Origin: UBA5359 sp028699365 [NCBI: bacterium]
GTDB taxonomy: Bacteria > UBP13 > UBA5359
Direction: 5' to 3'
DNA length: 19,027 nt
Assembly (NCBI GenBank): GCA_028699365.1
Contig: JAQVUQ010000007.1
Coordinates: 1-19,027, forward strand
Of the stretch, positions 12,528 to 19,027 are shown piece by piece (position 1 is the first letter of the stretch; every line of letters starts with the position of its first letter). The position numbers and the translations under genes are program-made. The notes under the pieces are model-generated. The model made no database searches, was not told the origin of the DNA, and saw only the letters and a program-made list of their open reading frames with translations.

Positions 12528-13595
12528 TTCGTTTTTTTCGCTCAATATACTATCTATCTCAGCCATCAGAGCCGGCACTAAAAGTCGCTCCGGCAACACT
12601 TTGATCATCTTCCCTCTGCGGAAGAGCATGCCGCGCCCGCGCCCGCCGGCTATCCCCACATCGGCATCTTTCGCCTCACCGGGCCCGTTGACCACACATC
12701 CCATGACAGCCACCTTTATAGGGGCATCGACCTGGCTGAGGCGATTTTCCACCTCCTGAGCCATGCCGATGACATCCACCTCACAACGCCCGCAAGTGGG
12801 GCAGGAGATTATCACCGGACCGTGTTGGCGCACTCCCAGAGATTTTAATATCTCCCAGGCCGCTTTTACCTCGTCGACCGGATCAGCCGTCAGCGAAACA
12901 CGCAGAGTATCGCCCAGCCCCTTATAGAGCAGAATACCGATACCGACCGACGATCTCACCGTCCCGGCCCAGGCACGTCCTGCCTCCGTTATGCCGATAT
13001 GAAAAGGATAATCGGTCTTCTCAGCCATCTTCTCGTAAGCTTCCACGGTTGTCTCTATATCGAACGCTTTCAGCGAGATGACGATATTCTCAAAGTCGTT
13101 ATCCTCCAGAAGGCGCACCTGTTCCCAGGCGCTCTCCACAATAGCTTCGGTTACGGCACCGCCGTACCGCTCCACCGCGTCCTGCGCCAGCGAGCCGGCA
13201 TTGGCACCAACTCTGATGGGCACGCCTCTCGCCCCGGCTTCCCGAGCGATTTCGGCCACCTTACCGGCATCCCTGATGTTGCCGGGATTGAGGCGAAGCT
13301 TATCCACTCCCTGCCTCAGCGCCTCCAGCGCCAAACGATAATCAAAATGTATATCCGCTATCAGCGGCATACCGGCAGCCGCCTTTATTGCGCTCAGAGC
13401 CTGGGCGGCCTCCATATCCGGAACGGCCACTCTGACTGCCTCACACCCTATATCCCTGAGCCGGGCAATCTGTTCCACTGTTGCCGCTATATTCCTGGTA
13501 TCGGTGCTGGCCATCGATTGAACCAGCACGGGTTCATTCCCACCTATATGACGCGCACCCAGGGCTATCCGCCTGGCGTGCCTGCGGTCAATCAT
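12519..13595 (-). CDS. ispG: (E)-4-hydroxy-3-methylbut-2-enyl-diphosphate synthase IspG (GcpE)
   Basis: IspG catalyses the penultimate step of the MEP isoprenoid pathway, reductively opening MEcPP to HMBPP with a [4Fe-4S] cluster. The protein (358 residues) is the short bacterial form: a TIM barrel (VLVQSMASTDTRN at 23-35, KLRLNPGNI at 99-107) and a C-terminal cluster domain. The ligands are visible as C265 and C268 in CPTCGRC, C300 in VMGCVVNGPGEA, and E307. The ATG overlaps the rseP TGA by one base, with GGGAG 8 nt upstream, so translation is coupled. Electrons normally come from reduced ferredoxin or flavodoxin; a ferredoxin gene lies about 3.2 kb upstream in the same gene row. The stop codon lies in repeat copy 3. 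Confidence 0.97.
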   Translation of the reverse strand: MIDRRHARRIALGARHIGGNEPVLVQSMASTDTRNIAATVEQIARLRDIGCEAVRVAVPDMEAAQALSAIKAAAGMPLIADIHFDYRLALEALRQGVDKLRLNPGNIRDAGKVAEIAREAGARGVPIRVGANAGSLAQDAVERYGGAVTEAIVESAWEQVRLLEDNDFENIVISLKAFDIETTVEAYEKMAEKTDYPFHIGITEAGRAWAGTVRSSVGIGILLYKGLGDTLRVSLTADPVDEVKAAWEILKSLGVRQHGPVIISCPTCGRCEVDVIGMAQEVENRLSQVDAPIKVAVMGCVVNGPGEAKDADVGIAGGRGRGMLFRRGKMIKVLPERLLVPALMAEIDSILSEKNEAV

Positions 13596-14644
13596 CAGAA
13601 TATCTCCCGCACGGTTATGAAGGCTATCAAAGCCAGCAGGAGCACTAACCCGACCAAATGGACAAGCCCTTCTTTTTTGGGATCTATCTTTCTACCGCCA
13701 CGGAGTCCCTCCAGCGTCAGAAAAGCCAATCGTCCTCCGTCAAGCGCCGGCAAAGGCAGAAGGTTGAAGACGCCGACATTGGCGCTAAGAGCCGCCAGCC
13801 AGAAGAGCACTTGCATTATCCCGCCGGTTTTGGCGGCATCCCCTACCACCCTGGCAATGCCTACGGGACCGGAAACGGCATCCAGCGGAACTCTGAAGGT
13901 CACCAGCCAGTAAAGCGATTTGATAACGTCTCTTGTCAGTTCATACGTTTGCGTTATACCTACGGAGAGAGATTCCCTAAATCCCATCGGCTGCATAAGG
14001 ATCTTAAAGACTATCCCCACACGCCCGATATCCTTCTTGACTATCTTTTTCCCTTCCTGAACGGACTGGCTATAGGCAGCAGGCTTAAGTGCTACCCGTC
14101 TTTCGCTTCCGCTTCGCTCGACCAGCATGACAACCGTCTTTCCCGGCCGGACGGAGATATACTCGGTTATCTCAGTCGTAGTATCGAAACGCTTGTCGTC
14201 AACACCCAGGATTTTATCGCCCGGTCTGATCTGTGCCTGCGCTGCAGGGGAGCCGGAGATCACCCTGTCGACCACCGGAATAACGCCGACGGCACGCCCG
14301 CTTACCATACCCAGCAAAACAAACACCAGAGCGGCCAGCAGCAGATTCATGACTGAACCGGCCACAATAACCATCATGCGTCTGGATAACGGCTTTGAAT
14401 TGAAGCCGTTATCCCTGTCGTCATCCTCTCCATCCATTCCGGCTATCTTCACATAGCCGCCTATGGGAAAGAGGTTCACCTGGTATCTGGTTTCACCTAC
14501 AGTCCGGTTGAAAAGCATCGGCCCCATTCCCAGGGCGAATTCATCCACCACCATGCCCGAACGTTTGGCGGTAATAAAATGCCCGAACTCATGCACCAGA
14601 GTAAGGACACCTATGACGATAACAAAAGAGATAAGCGTAACCAT
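13595..14644 (-). CDS. rseP: Site-2 intramembrane zinc metalloprotease RseP/RasP
   Basis: An M50 protease that cuts transmembrane segments of anti-sigma factors and leftover signal peptides. From the chosen ATG (349 residues), HEFGH (18-22) in the first helix supplies two zinc-binding histidines and the catalytic glutamate. A PDZ domain spans about 110-180 (GSPAAQAQIRPGDKILGV), and NLLPLPALDGGRL near 295 holds the LDG zinc-ligand motif before the last membrane helix. The ATG at 14644 is chosen because AGGGGA lies 6 nt upstream; the ATG at 14650 directly abuts that site. A promoter-like element and a leader of about 120 nt with hairpins precede the gene. It is the usual neighbour of dxr, with ispG following as in many Clostridia. 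Confidence 0.96.
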   Translation of the reverse strand: MVTLISFVIVIGVLTLVHEFGHFITAKRSGMVVDEFALGMGPMLFNRTVGETRYQVNLFPIGGYVKIAGMDGEDDDRDNGFNSKPLSRRMMVIVAGSVMNLLLAALVFVLLGMVSGRAVGVIPVVDRVISGSPAAQAQIRPGDKILGVDDKRFDTTTEITEYISVRPGKTVVMLVERSGSERRVALKPAAYSQSVQEGKKIVKKDIGRVGIVFKILMQPMGFRESLSVGITQTYELTRDVIKSLYWLVTFRVPLDAVSGPVGIARVVGDAAKTGGIMQVLFWLAALSANVGVFNLLPLPALDGGRLAFLTLEGLRGGRKIDPKKEGLVHLVGLVLLLALIAFITVREIF

Positions 14645-14650
14645 GATCAT

Positions 14651-14656
14651 TCCCCT
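14651..14656 (-). promoter_or_regulatory. Ribosome site deciding the rseP start
   Basis: AGGGGA on the minus strand, 6 nt before the ATG at 14644 and directly adjacent to the ATG at 14650. Confidence 0.5.
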
Positions 14657-14660
14657 ATGC

Positions 14661-14704
14661 GCGCTCTTCGAGCGCAGTTGTTAGTTGTTGGTTATTGGTT
14701 TAAA
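14661..14704. repeat. GCGCTC hairpin plus heptamer array, dxr-rseP gap
   Basis: GCGCTC-TTC-GAGCGC (14661-14675) is followed by 7-nt units GTTGTTA, GTTGTTG, GTTATTG, GTTTAAA (14677-14704). The hairpin is the same as the one at the 3' end of the NusG paralogue. It lies just upstream of the rseP ribosome site, inside the predicted leader. Confidence 0.65.
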
Positions 14705-14725
14705 GCTCCCATGCAAGCCTTTCCA

Positions 14726-14770
14726 GACCTGAAAATAGCGCCTAAGTCTACGATTCAAGGTTTTCAGGTC
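14726..14770 (-). other. Stem-loop at the 5' end of the predicted rseP leader
   Basis: A perfect 10-bp inverted repeat GACCTGAAAA/TTTTCAGGTC (14761-14770 and 14726-14735) with a 25-nt loop. On the minus strand it begins within a few nt of the predicted transcription start. No known riboswitch class is recognised. Confidence 0.5.
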
Positions 14771-14772
14771 AT

Positions 14773-14801
14773 ATTATAAACCCAACAGGCATGCTTTACA
14801 A
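14773..14801 (-). promoter_or_regulatory. Candidate sigma-A promoter for rseP-ispG-proS-mgtC
   Basis: Minus strand: -35 TTGTAA (14796-14801, 4 of 6), 17-nt spacer, -10 TATAAT (14773-14778, 6 of 6). It begins 4 nt after the dxr stop, in the only gap of more than 100 bp between tsf and rimP that is not mostly octamer repeat. Predicted start is near 14766. Confidence 0.65.
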
Positions 14802-14804
14802 ATA

Positions 14805-15971
14805 TCACCGCCGGCATCCGGCAGCACACAGCGCCTCTTCTCTGGCCCACGTATCGGCATTCAGCAATTCCTCCAAAGAGGGTGTGCGTAAAACGGTATG
14901 GGCGGCTAAGACCGTTTCGGTCACCTCGGCAATGGCCGTAAAGGCGATCCTGCCCTTAAGAAAGAGATCGACAGCCACTTCATTGGCTGCATTCATAACG
15001 CCTGGAGCGGTTCCGCCTGCCTTCGCGGATGCCCTTGCCAGACGCAAAGCGGGAAACCGCTTCTCATCCGGCTGTTCAAAGGTCAGCATGCCGATACCGG
15101 CCAGATCAAAGCGTTGATCGCAACAGTTCAGCCGATCAGGATATCCCAAAGCATAGCTTATCGGTATACGCATATCGGCCGGTCCCAGTTGCGCCAGCAT
15201 GGAGCCGTCCACAAAGCCGGCCAGCGAATGGACAACGCTCTGCGGATGGACTACCACCTCTATCGTATCCAGCGGCATATCAAAAAGCCACATGGCCTCG
15301 ATTATCTCCAACCCTTTATTCATCATGGTGGCCGAATCTACCGTTATTTTTGGCCCCATGCTCCATGTAGGATGGCGAAGCGCCTGCTCCGGTGTAATCC
15401 CCGCCATCTCTTCAAGCGTCAACCGGGAGAAGGGCCCGCCTGACGCCGTCAAAACTATCCTCTCCAGATCGCGTTTTCGCTCTCCCCGGGCCGCCTGAAA
15501 GACGGCGCTGTGTTCGCTGTCAACCGGAAGCAGCTTCACCCCGTGCCGGGCGACCTCCGGCATAACTACACTGCCGCCCAGAACCAGGGTTTCCTTGTTT
15601 GCTAAAGCAATATCCTTGCCTGAACGTATAGCCGCCAGTGTCGGCATCAGACCGACGGCCCCGCTGACAGCCACCACCACCATATCGACATCGGGATGGA
15701 CAGCCGTCTCTATCAGCCCATCATGGCCGTGACTCACTTCACTGCCGTCAAGACGAGCCTCCAGGGCACGGGCCGCTGCAGGATCATACATGCAGACGTA
15801 GTCCGGCTGGAACTCCCTTACCTGTGCCAGCGCCTTATCGACATTCCCGCCGGCAGCCATGCTTACAAGACGAAACTTATCAGCGTGAGCGGCAATAACT
15901 TCCAGCGTCAAGCTGCCTATGACACCTGTGGATCCCAGCACGGCTATTCCTTTTCTTCGTTCAGGAATCAT
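14805..15971 (-). CDS. dxr: 1-deoxy-D-xylulose-5-phosphate reductoisomerase
   Basis: Dxr makes the committed step of the MEP pathway, converting DXP to MEP with NADPH and a divalent metal. The protein (388 residues) shows the N-terminal nucleotide-binding GSTGVIGS (13-20), NKETLVLGG, the metal/substrate segment with SEHSAVFQ, ASGGPF, and the flexible-loop region HPTWSMGPKITVDSATMMNK. VVHPQSVVHS and the alpha-helical C-terminal domain follow. The length is typical. Its ATG overlaps the uppS TGA as ATGA, so the two are translationally coupled. In most Bacillota cdsA lies between uppS and dxr; here it is missing without a scar. A promoter follows the stop, so rseP may be partly independent. Confidence 0.97.
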   Translation of the reverse strand: MIPERRKGIAVLGSTGVIGSLTLEVIAAHADKFRLVSMAAGGNVDKALAQVREFQPDYVCMYDPAAARALEARLDGSEVSHGHDGLIETAVHPDVDMVVVAVSGAVGLMPTLAAIRSGKDIALANKETLVLGGSVVMPEVARHGVKLLPVDSEHSAVFQAARGERKRDLERIVLTASGGPFSRLTLEEMAGITPEQALRHPTWSMGPKITVDSATMMNKGLEIIEAMWLFDMPLDTIEVVVHPQSVVHSLAGFVDGSMLAQLGPADMRIPISYALGYPDRLNCCDQRFDLAGIGMLTFEQPDEKRFPALRLARASAKAGGTAPGVMNAANEVAVDLFLKGRIAFTAIAEVTETVLAAHTVLRTPSLEELLNADTWAREEALCAAGCRR

Positions 15972-16759
15972 TTTACCTCTCCAAAGCGCCTCTCACGACG
16001 CTGATAATCTCTTACAGCCTCGATCAGATGACCTCTCGTGAAATCCGGCCACAGGACATCGGCAACAACTATCTCCGTATAGGCTATCTGCCAGAGGAGA
16101 AAATTGCTTACTCTGAGATCGCCTCCCGTCCGTATAAGCAGATCCGGGTCCGGCTGCCCTGCCGTATCCAATCTGTCGCTTATTGCAGCTTCAGTTACAT
16201 CCTCTGCTTTCAGACGTCCGGCAAGGACGTCACCGACCAGAATACCCGCAGCCCGACGGATCTCGTCTCTGCCGGAATAACTGACGGCCAGGTTCAATAC
16301 CAGGCTGTCGTTACCGGCCGTAGCCTCCATGGAATCTCTGAAAACCCCGGCCAGCGATGCAGGCAGCTTATCCATGTCTCCCAGAACTCTCACTCTCACG
16401 CCCTCGGCCTTCATTGCGGCCAATTCGGCCTTCATATAGCGCTCGAACAGATCCATGAGAGTTCCCACTTCCTCAGTGGGACGTTTCCAGTTTTCGGTTG
16501 AAAAAGAATAGAGAGTAAGATACGGTATCCCGATATCCTTGCAGGCTCTTATTATATCCCGCACGGTCTCGGCTCCGGCGCTGTGCCCGGCAGATCTCGG
16601 CAAGCCGCGCTTACTAGCCCATCTGCCGTTGCCGTCCATAATAATGGCCACATGTACCGGTAACCGGCTGCGATCAAGCGCTTCGATGCCGCCCTCGGAT
16701 GCCGAATCATATTCGTTTTTGCGCCTCAGCAGCGATAACAATTTTCCTGCGATACTCAA
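15968..16759 (-). CDS. uppS: Isoprenyl transferase (undecaprenyl diphosphate synthase)
   Basis: A cis-prenyltransferase (263 residues) that adds isopentenyl units to farnesyl diphosphate to give the C55 lipid carrier for peptidoglycan. Signatures are HVAIIMDGNGRWA (36-48, catalytic D42), the GHSAGAETV helix, LYSFSTENWKRP, and the C-terminal DLLIRTGGDLRVSNFLLWQ. A lead of about 35 residues precedes the core, with basic residues that may favour membrane contact. The start is TTG at 16759: CGGAG lies 8 nt upstream, and the only nearby ATG (just after GGAG) runs into a stop in three codons. The gene follows the ferredoxin and its perfect hairpin by about 60 bp and is coupled to dxr downstream. 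Confidence 0.96.
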   Translation of the reverse strand: MSIAGKLLSLLRRKNEYDSASEGGIEALDRSRLPVHVAIIMDGNGRWASKRGLPRSAGHSAGAETVRDIIRACKDIGIPYLTLYSFSTENWKRPTEEVGTLMDLFERYMKAELAAMKAEGVRVRVLGDMDKLPASLAGVFRDSMEATAGNDSLVLNLAVSYSGRDEIRRAAGILVGDVLAGRLKAEDVTEAAISDRLDTAGQPDPDLLIRTGGDLRVSNFLLWQIAYTEIVVADVLWPDFTRGHLIEAVRDYQRRERRFGEVK

Positions 16760-16767
16760 TTCACCAT

Positions 16768-16772
16768 CTCCG
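16768..16772 (-). promoter_or_regulatory. Ribosome site for the TTG start of uppS
   Basis: CGGAG on the minus strand, 8 nt before TTG at 16759. It supports a non-ATG start. Confidence 0.55.
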
Positions 16773-16779
16773 TTATAAC

Positions 16780-16833
16780 AGTGAAGAATAAGATAAATCC
16801 CCTCCGAGGAGGGGATTTATCTTATTCTTCACT
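16780..16833 (-). terminator. Perfect 26-bp-stem hairpin at the ferredoxin 3' end (possible terminator)
   Basis: Arms 16808-16833 and 16780-16805 are perfectly complementary with a 2-base centre. The core is AAATCCCCTCC/GGAGGGGATTT. The first arm overlaps the last three codons and the TAA of the ferredoxin gene. After the GC core the minus strand reads ATTTATCTTATTCTT, which is U-rich but not a clean U-tract. It could partially terminate, or protect the 3' end of a processed upstream transcript. The symmetry makes it work equally on both strands. Confidence 0.6.
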
Positions 16834-16992
16834 AATCGCTTCAATCGGACATTCATTGACGCAAGTTCCGCATTCGGTGCACTCTTCCTGGTCAATGAAA
16901 TAGTTCCCGTTCTCCTCTTTGATGGCGCCCACCGGGCACGCATCCAGGCAAGTGCCGCACTGGGCACACTCCTCAGAGATCTTGTAGGCCAT
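16822..16992 (-). CDS. 2[4Fe-4S] ferredoxin, clostridial type
   Basis: A 56-residue electron carrier with two complete CxxCxxCxxxCP cluster motifs (CAQCGTCLDACP and CTECGTCVNECP), the classic clostridial ferredoxin, acting in the cytoplasm as a low-potential one-electron donor. The ATG at 16992 is chosen because AAGGAGGTG lies 7 nt upstream, and MAYKISEECAQCG is the usual family start; the longer frame to 17025 adds an unrelated basic stretch. It overlaps the 3' end of the preceding small gene by 20 nt. Being in a row with uppS, dxr and ispG suggests it may feed IspG, which needs reduced ferredoxin, but general use is equally possible. A perfect hairpin covers its stop. Confidence 0.96.
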   Translation of the reverse strand: MAYKISEECAQCGTCLDACPVGAIKEENGNYFIDQEECTECGTCVNECPIEAISEE

Positions 16993-17206
16993 CTTCAGCC
17001 ACCTCCTTCCCCGTATGAACCTCATGAGACAGGATCAGGAAAAGCCTGTTCTCGCCGTCTTCACGTTGGTCGATCACTCTCAGCCGTCCCATCTCCCGTG
17101 GTAAGAACCCGACAGGACAGGTTATTTCAGCTCCCGTCAGGAAAATGCCTTTTTCACGGATTATCTCCAGAGCTCTGTCATATGTATAAGCGGTCAGATC
17201 GAGCAT
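16973..17206 (-). CDS. Unrecognised 77-residue protein between frr and ferredoxin
   Basis: I do not recognise the family. The protein starts with a likely helix (DRALEIIREKG), continues with TGAEITCPVGFLP, and has a predicted strand pair around GRLRVIDQRE and ENRLFLILSHEV, giving a small mixed alpha/beta shape with one cysteine. No signal peptide or membrane segment is seen. Support for it being real: it fills the frr-ferredoxin gap in the same direction, starts 15 nt after the frr stop, and ends inside the ferredoxin start region. The ribosome site is weak (GGAGG lies more than 15 nt upstream, inside the frr end), so it may rely on coupling to frr. Small unannotated genes at this position occur in some Clostridia as far as I recall, but that is memory and not shown here. 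Confidence 0.68.
   Translation of the reverse strand: MLDLTAYTYDRALEIIREKGIFLTGAEITCPVGFLPREMGRLRVIDQREDGENRLFLILSHEVHTGKEVAEDGLQDL
17000..17008 (-). promoter_or_regulatory. Strong ribosome site deciding the ferredoxin start
   Basis: AAGGAGGTG on the minus strand, 7 nt before ATG at 16992. It is near the full anti-16S match and fits a highly expressed ferredoxin. Confidence 0.75.
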
Positions 17207-17221
17207 AGCCGTAAAATGCGT

Positions 17222-17779
17222 TTAAACCTCCATTATCTCTTTCTCTTTATGCTTCTCTATGGCGTTTAAATCATCGATAGCTTTATCGGTAATTTTCTGG
17301 GCCTGTTCCTGGGCACGGTGCAGTTCATCTTCGGATATATCGCCGTTCTTCTGCATCTGCTTGAGATGATCGTTGACATCACGCCTGACATTGCGGATTG
17401 CCACCCGGCCCTCTTCTATCTTGCGTCCGACCGTCTTGACCAGTTCGCGCCGGCGCTCCTCCGTCAACTGAGGGATAACTATCCTTATTACCTGCCCGTC
17501 ATTGGATGTCGGAAGGTTAAGATCCGACTTGCCGATGGCACGTTCTATTACGGAGATCATGCTCTTATCCCAGGGCTGTATCGACAACAGCCTGGGCTCC
17601 GGCACGGAAATATTGGCCACCTGACTCAAGGGCGTTTCACTGCCGTAATAATCGACGTGTATCCTGTCCAGAAGCGCCGGGTTTGCCCGTCCGGTACGGA
17701 TACTTGCCATCTCCCTCTTAGTGGCCTCGATACTCTTATGAGTCTTATCCTCCATCTCATGGAGTAAATCTTTAATCAT
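17222..17779 (-). CDS. frr: Ribosome recycling factor
   Basis: RRF splits post-termination ribosomes together with EF-G and IF-3. From the ATG at 17779 the protein is 185 residues, exactly the usual length. It begins IKDLLHEMEDKTHKSIEAT and carries the family blocks SIRTGRANPALLDRIHVDYY and ISVPEPRLLSIQPWDKS, with a long helical C-terminal hairpin (EERRRELVKTVGRKIEEGR) ending KEKEIMEV. The start is fixed by AGGGAG 8 nt upstream; an in-frame TTG at 17785 is too close to it. The ribosome site lies within the last codons of pyrH, whose stop ends 2 nt before the frr ATG, so translation is probably coupled. The order tsf-pyrH-frr is conserved across bacteria. Confidence 0.97.
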   Translation of the reverse strand: MIKDLLHEMEDKTHKSIEATKREMASIRTGRANPALLDRIHVDYYGSETPLSQVANISVPEPRLLSIQPWDKSMISVIERAIGKSDLNLPTSNDGQVIRIVIPQLTEERRRELVKTVGRKIEEGRVAIRNVRRDVNDHLKQMQKNGDISEDELHRAQEQAQKITDKAIDDLNAIEKHKEKEIMEV

Positions 17780-17781
17780 CT

Positions 17782-18580
<799 letters not shown>

Positions 18581-18603
18581 TGTTATCGAGACGGCTCCAA
18601 AGC

Positions 18604-19027
18604 TTACTCCTGCACTCCCTGACCAAGGACATAACGCGTAAAGCGACGAACGACCATGTTCTCGCCTATCTTAGCCATGGTCTCCTTAAGCACATCGCCG
18701 ACCGTTTTGGAATCATCCTTTATGAAGGTCTGATCCAGAAGACAGACACGGCTGTAGAATTTATCGAGACGACCTTCTATTATCTTGTCGACAATGTTCG
18801 CAGGCTTACCTTCCTGAAGCGCCTGCTCCCTGAGCACACTCTTCTCGCGCTCCAGAACATTCTCCGGAACATCTTCCCTGCCGATATAATCGGGGTCCGT
18901 CGCGGCTATCTGCATAGCCACATCCCGGGCAAAGGCTCCGAACTCGTCGGTCTTAGCCACAAAATCGGTCTCGCAATTCACTTCCACCAGCACACCCAGC
19001 TTGCCGCCGCCGTGAATGTAGGCCTCT
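18604..19027 (-). CDS. tsf: Elongation factor Ts, 5' end beyond the window
   Basis: EF-Ts exchanges GDP for GTP on EF-Tu. The frame is open to the window edge, so the N-terminal part is missing; about 140 residues are seen. The start of the visible part reads [20 protein letters not shown], with FVAKTDEF following, which is the highly conserved core of the family. The protein then continues through DVAMQIAA, the [20 protein letters not shown] coiled region, and ends with [20 protein letters not shown] and a C-terminal [16 protein letters not shown]. The distance from the ETDFVA motif to the end is that of the short EF-Ts form (about 200 residues) known from many Clostridia, cyanobacteria and Thermus. 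rpsB would be expected next upstream. Confidence 0.96.
   Translation of the reverse strand, partial: EAYIHGGGKLGVLVEVNCETDFVAKTDEFGAFARDVAMQIAATDPDYIGREDVPENVLEREKSVLREQALQEGKPANIVDKIIEGRLDKFYSRVCLLDQTFIKDDSKTVGDVLKETMAKIGENMVVRRFTRYVLGQGVQE

Noticed and set aside
12999-13913. Plus-strand open frame opposite ispG and rseP
   Set aside because: It spans two well-supported genes on the other strand and shows no domain or ribosome site; a shadow frame caused by codon bias.
14645-14772. T-box or known riboswitch in the rseP leader
   Set aside because: No T-box AGGGTGG-type sequence and no conserved aptamer motif could be seen; only simple inverted repeats.
18581-18603. Intrinsic terminator after tsf
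   Set aside because: The hairpin in the gap is next to the pyrH ribosome site and is not followed by a U-tract, so read-through into pyrH is more likely.

Overview
The window is a tightly packed bacterial chromosome segment in which every supported gene (21 protein genes, one cut by the window edge) lies on the minus strand, so transcription runs from high to low coordinates. The core is the Bacillota-type translation/isoprenoid/cell-envelope supercluster. Gene order and families (rnpM/ylxR, short EF-Ts, 2[4Fe-4S] ferredoxin, PaaK plus ACT protein, DacF-type carboxypeptidase) suggest an anaerobic Clostridia-like Bacillota of moderate GC. A finer assignment cannot be made from this sequence alone. 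No rRNA, tRNA, CRISPR array or transposase gene was seen.

Layout in order of transcription. (1) 19027 to 15968: tsf (5' part cut off), pyrH, frr, an unrecognised 77-residue protein, a ferredoxin, uppS, dxr. (2) 14801 to 10016: a near-consensus promoter, then rseP, ispG, proS and an MgtC-family membrane protein with a C-terminal ACT domain. (3) 10008 to 5432: a promoter-like element, a hairpin with a broken U-tract, then rimP, nusA, rnpM, infB and a strong intrinsic terminator. (4) 5456 to 1628: a promoter apparently nested inside that terminator, then paaK, an ACT protein, dacF and rluB. (5) 1552 to 228: a UpxY/RfaH-type NusG paralogue and a SagB-type nitroreductase.

Functional logic: the first three blocks link ribosome function (EF-Ts, RRF, ProRS, RimP, NusA, RnpM, IF-2), UMP supply (PyrH), the MEP isoprenoid pathway (Dxr, IspG) and undecaprenyl diphosphate synthesis (UppS), with a membrane protease (RseP). 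The ferredoxin beside uppS/dxr could supply electrons to IspG. Compared with the classical B. subtilis order, cdsA, polC, the L7Ae-like ylxQ and rbfA are absent from their usual slots, and mgtC-ACT occupies the polC slot.

The most unusual content is between genes. Three copies of a roughly 105-bp inverted repeat have arms built from 8-nt units (AGCnnTTT-like), and each copy lies at the 3' end of a gene (SagB, NusA, IspG) and carries that gene's stop codon. A second set of elements couples a short GCGCTC hairpin to 7-nt periodic GTTCAAC/GTTGTTA-like arrays at three other junctions, and one of these encodes the C-terminal tail of the NusG paralogue. There is also a perfect 46-bp palindrome upstream of dacF and a 26-bp-stem hairpin over the ferredoxin stop codon.
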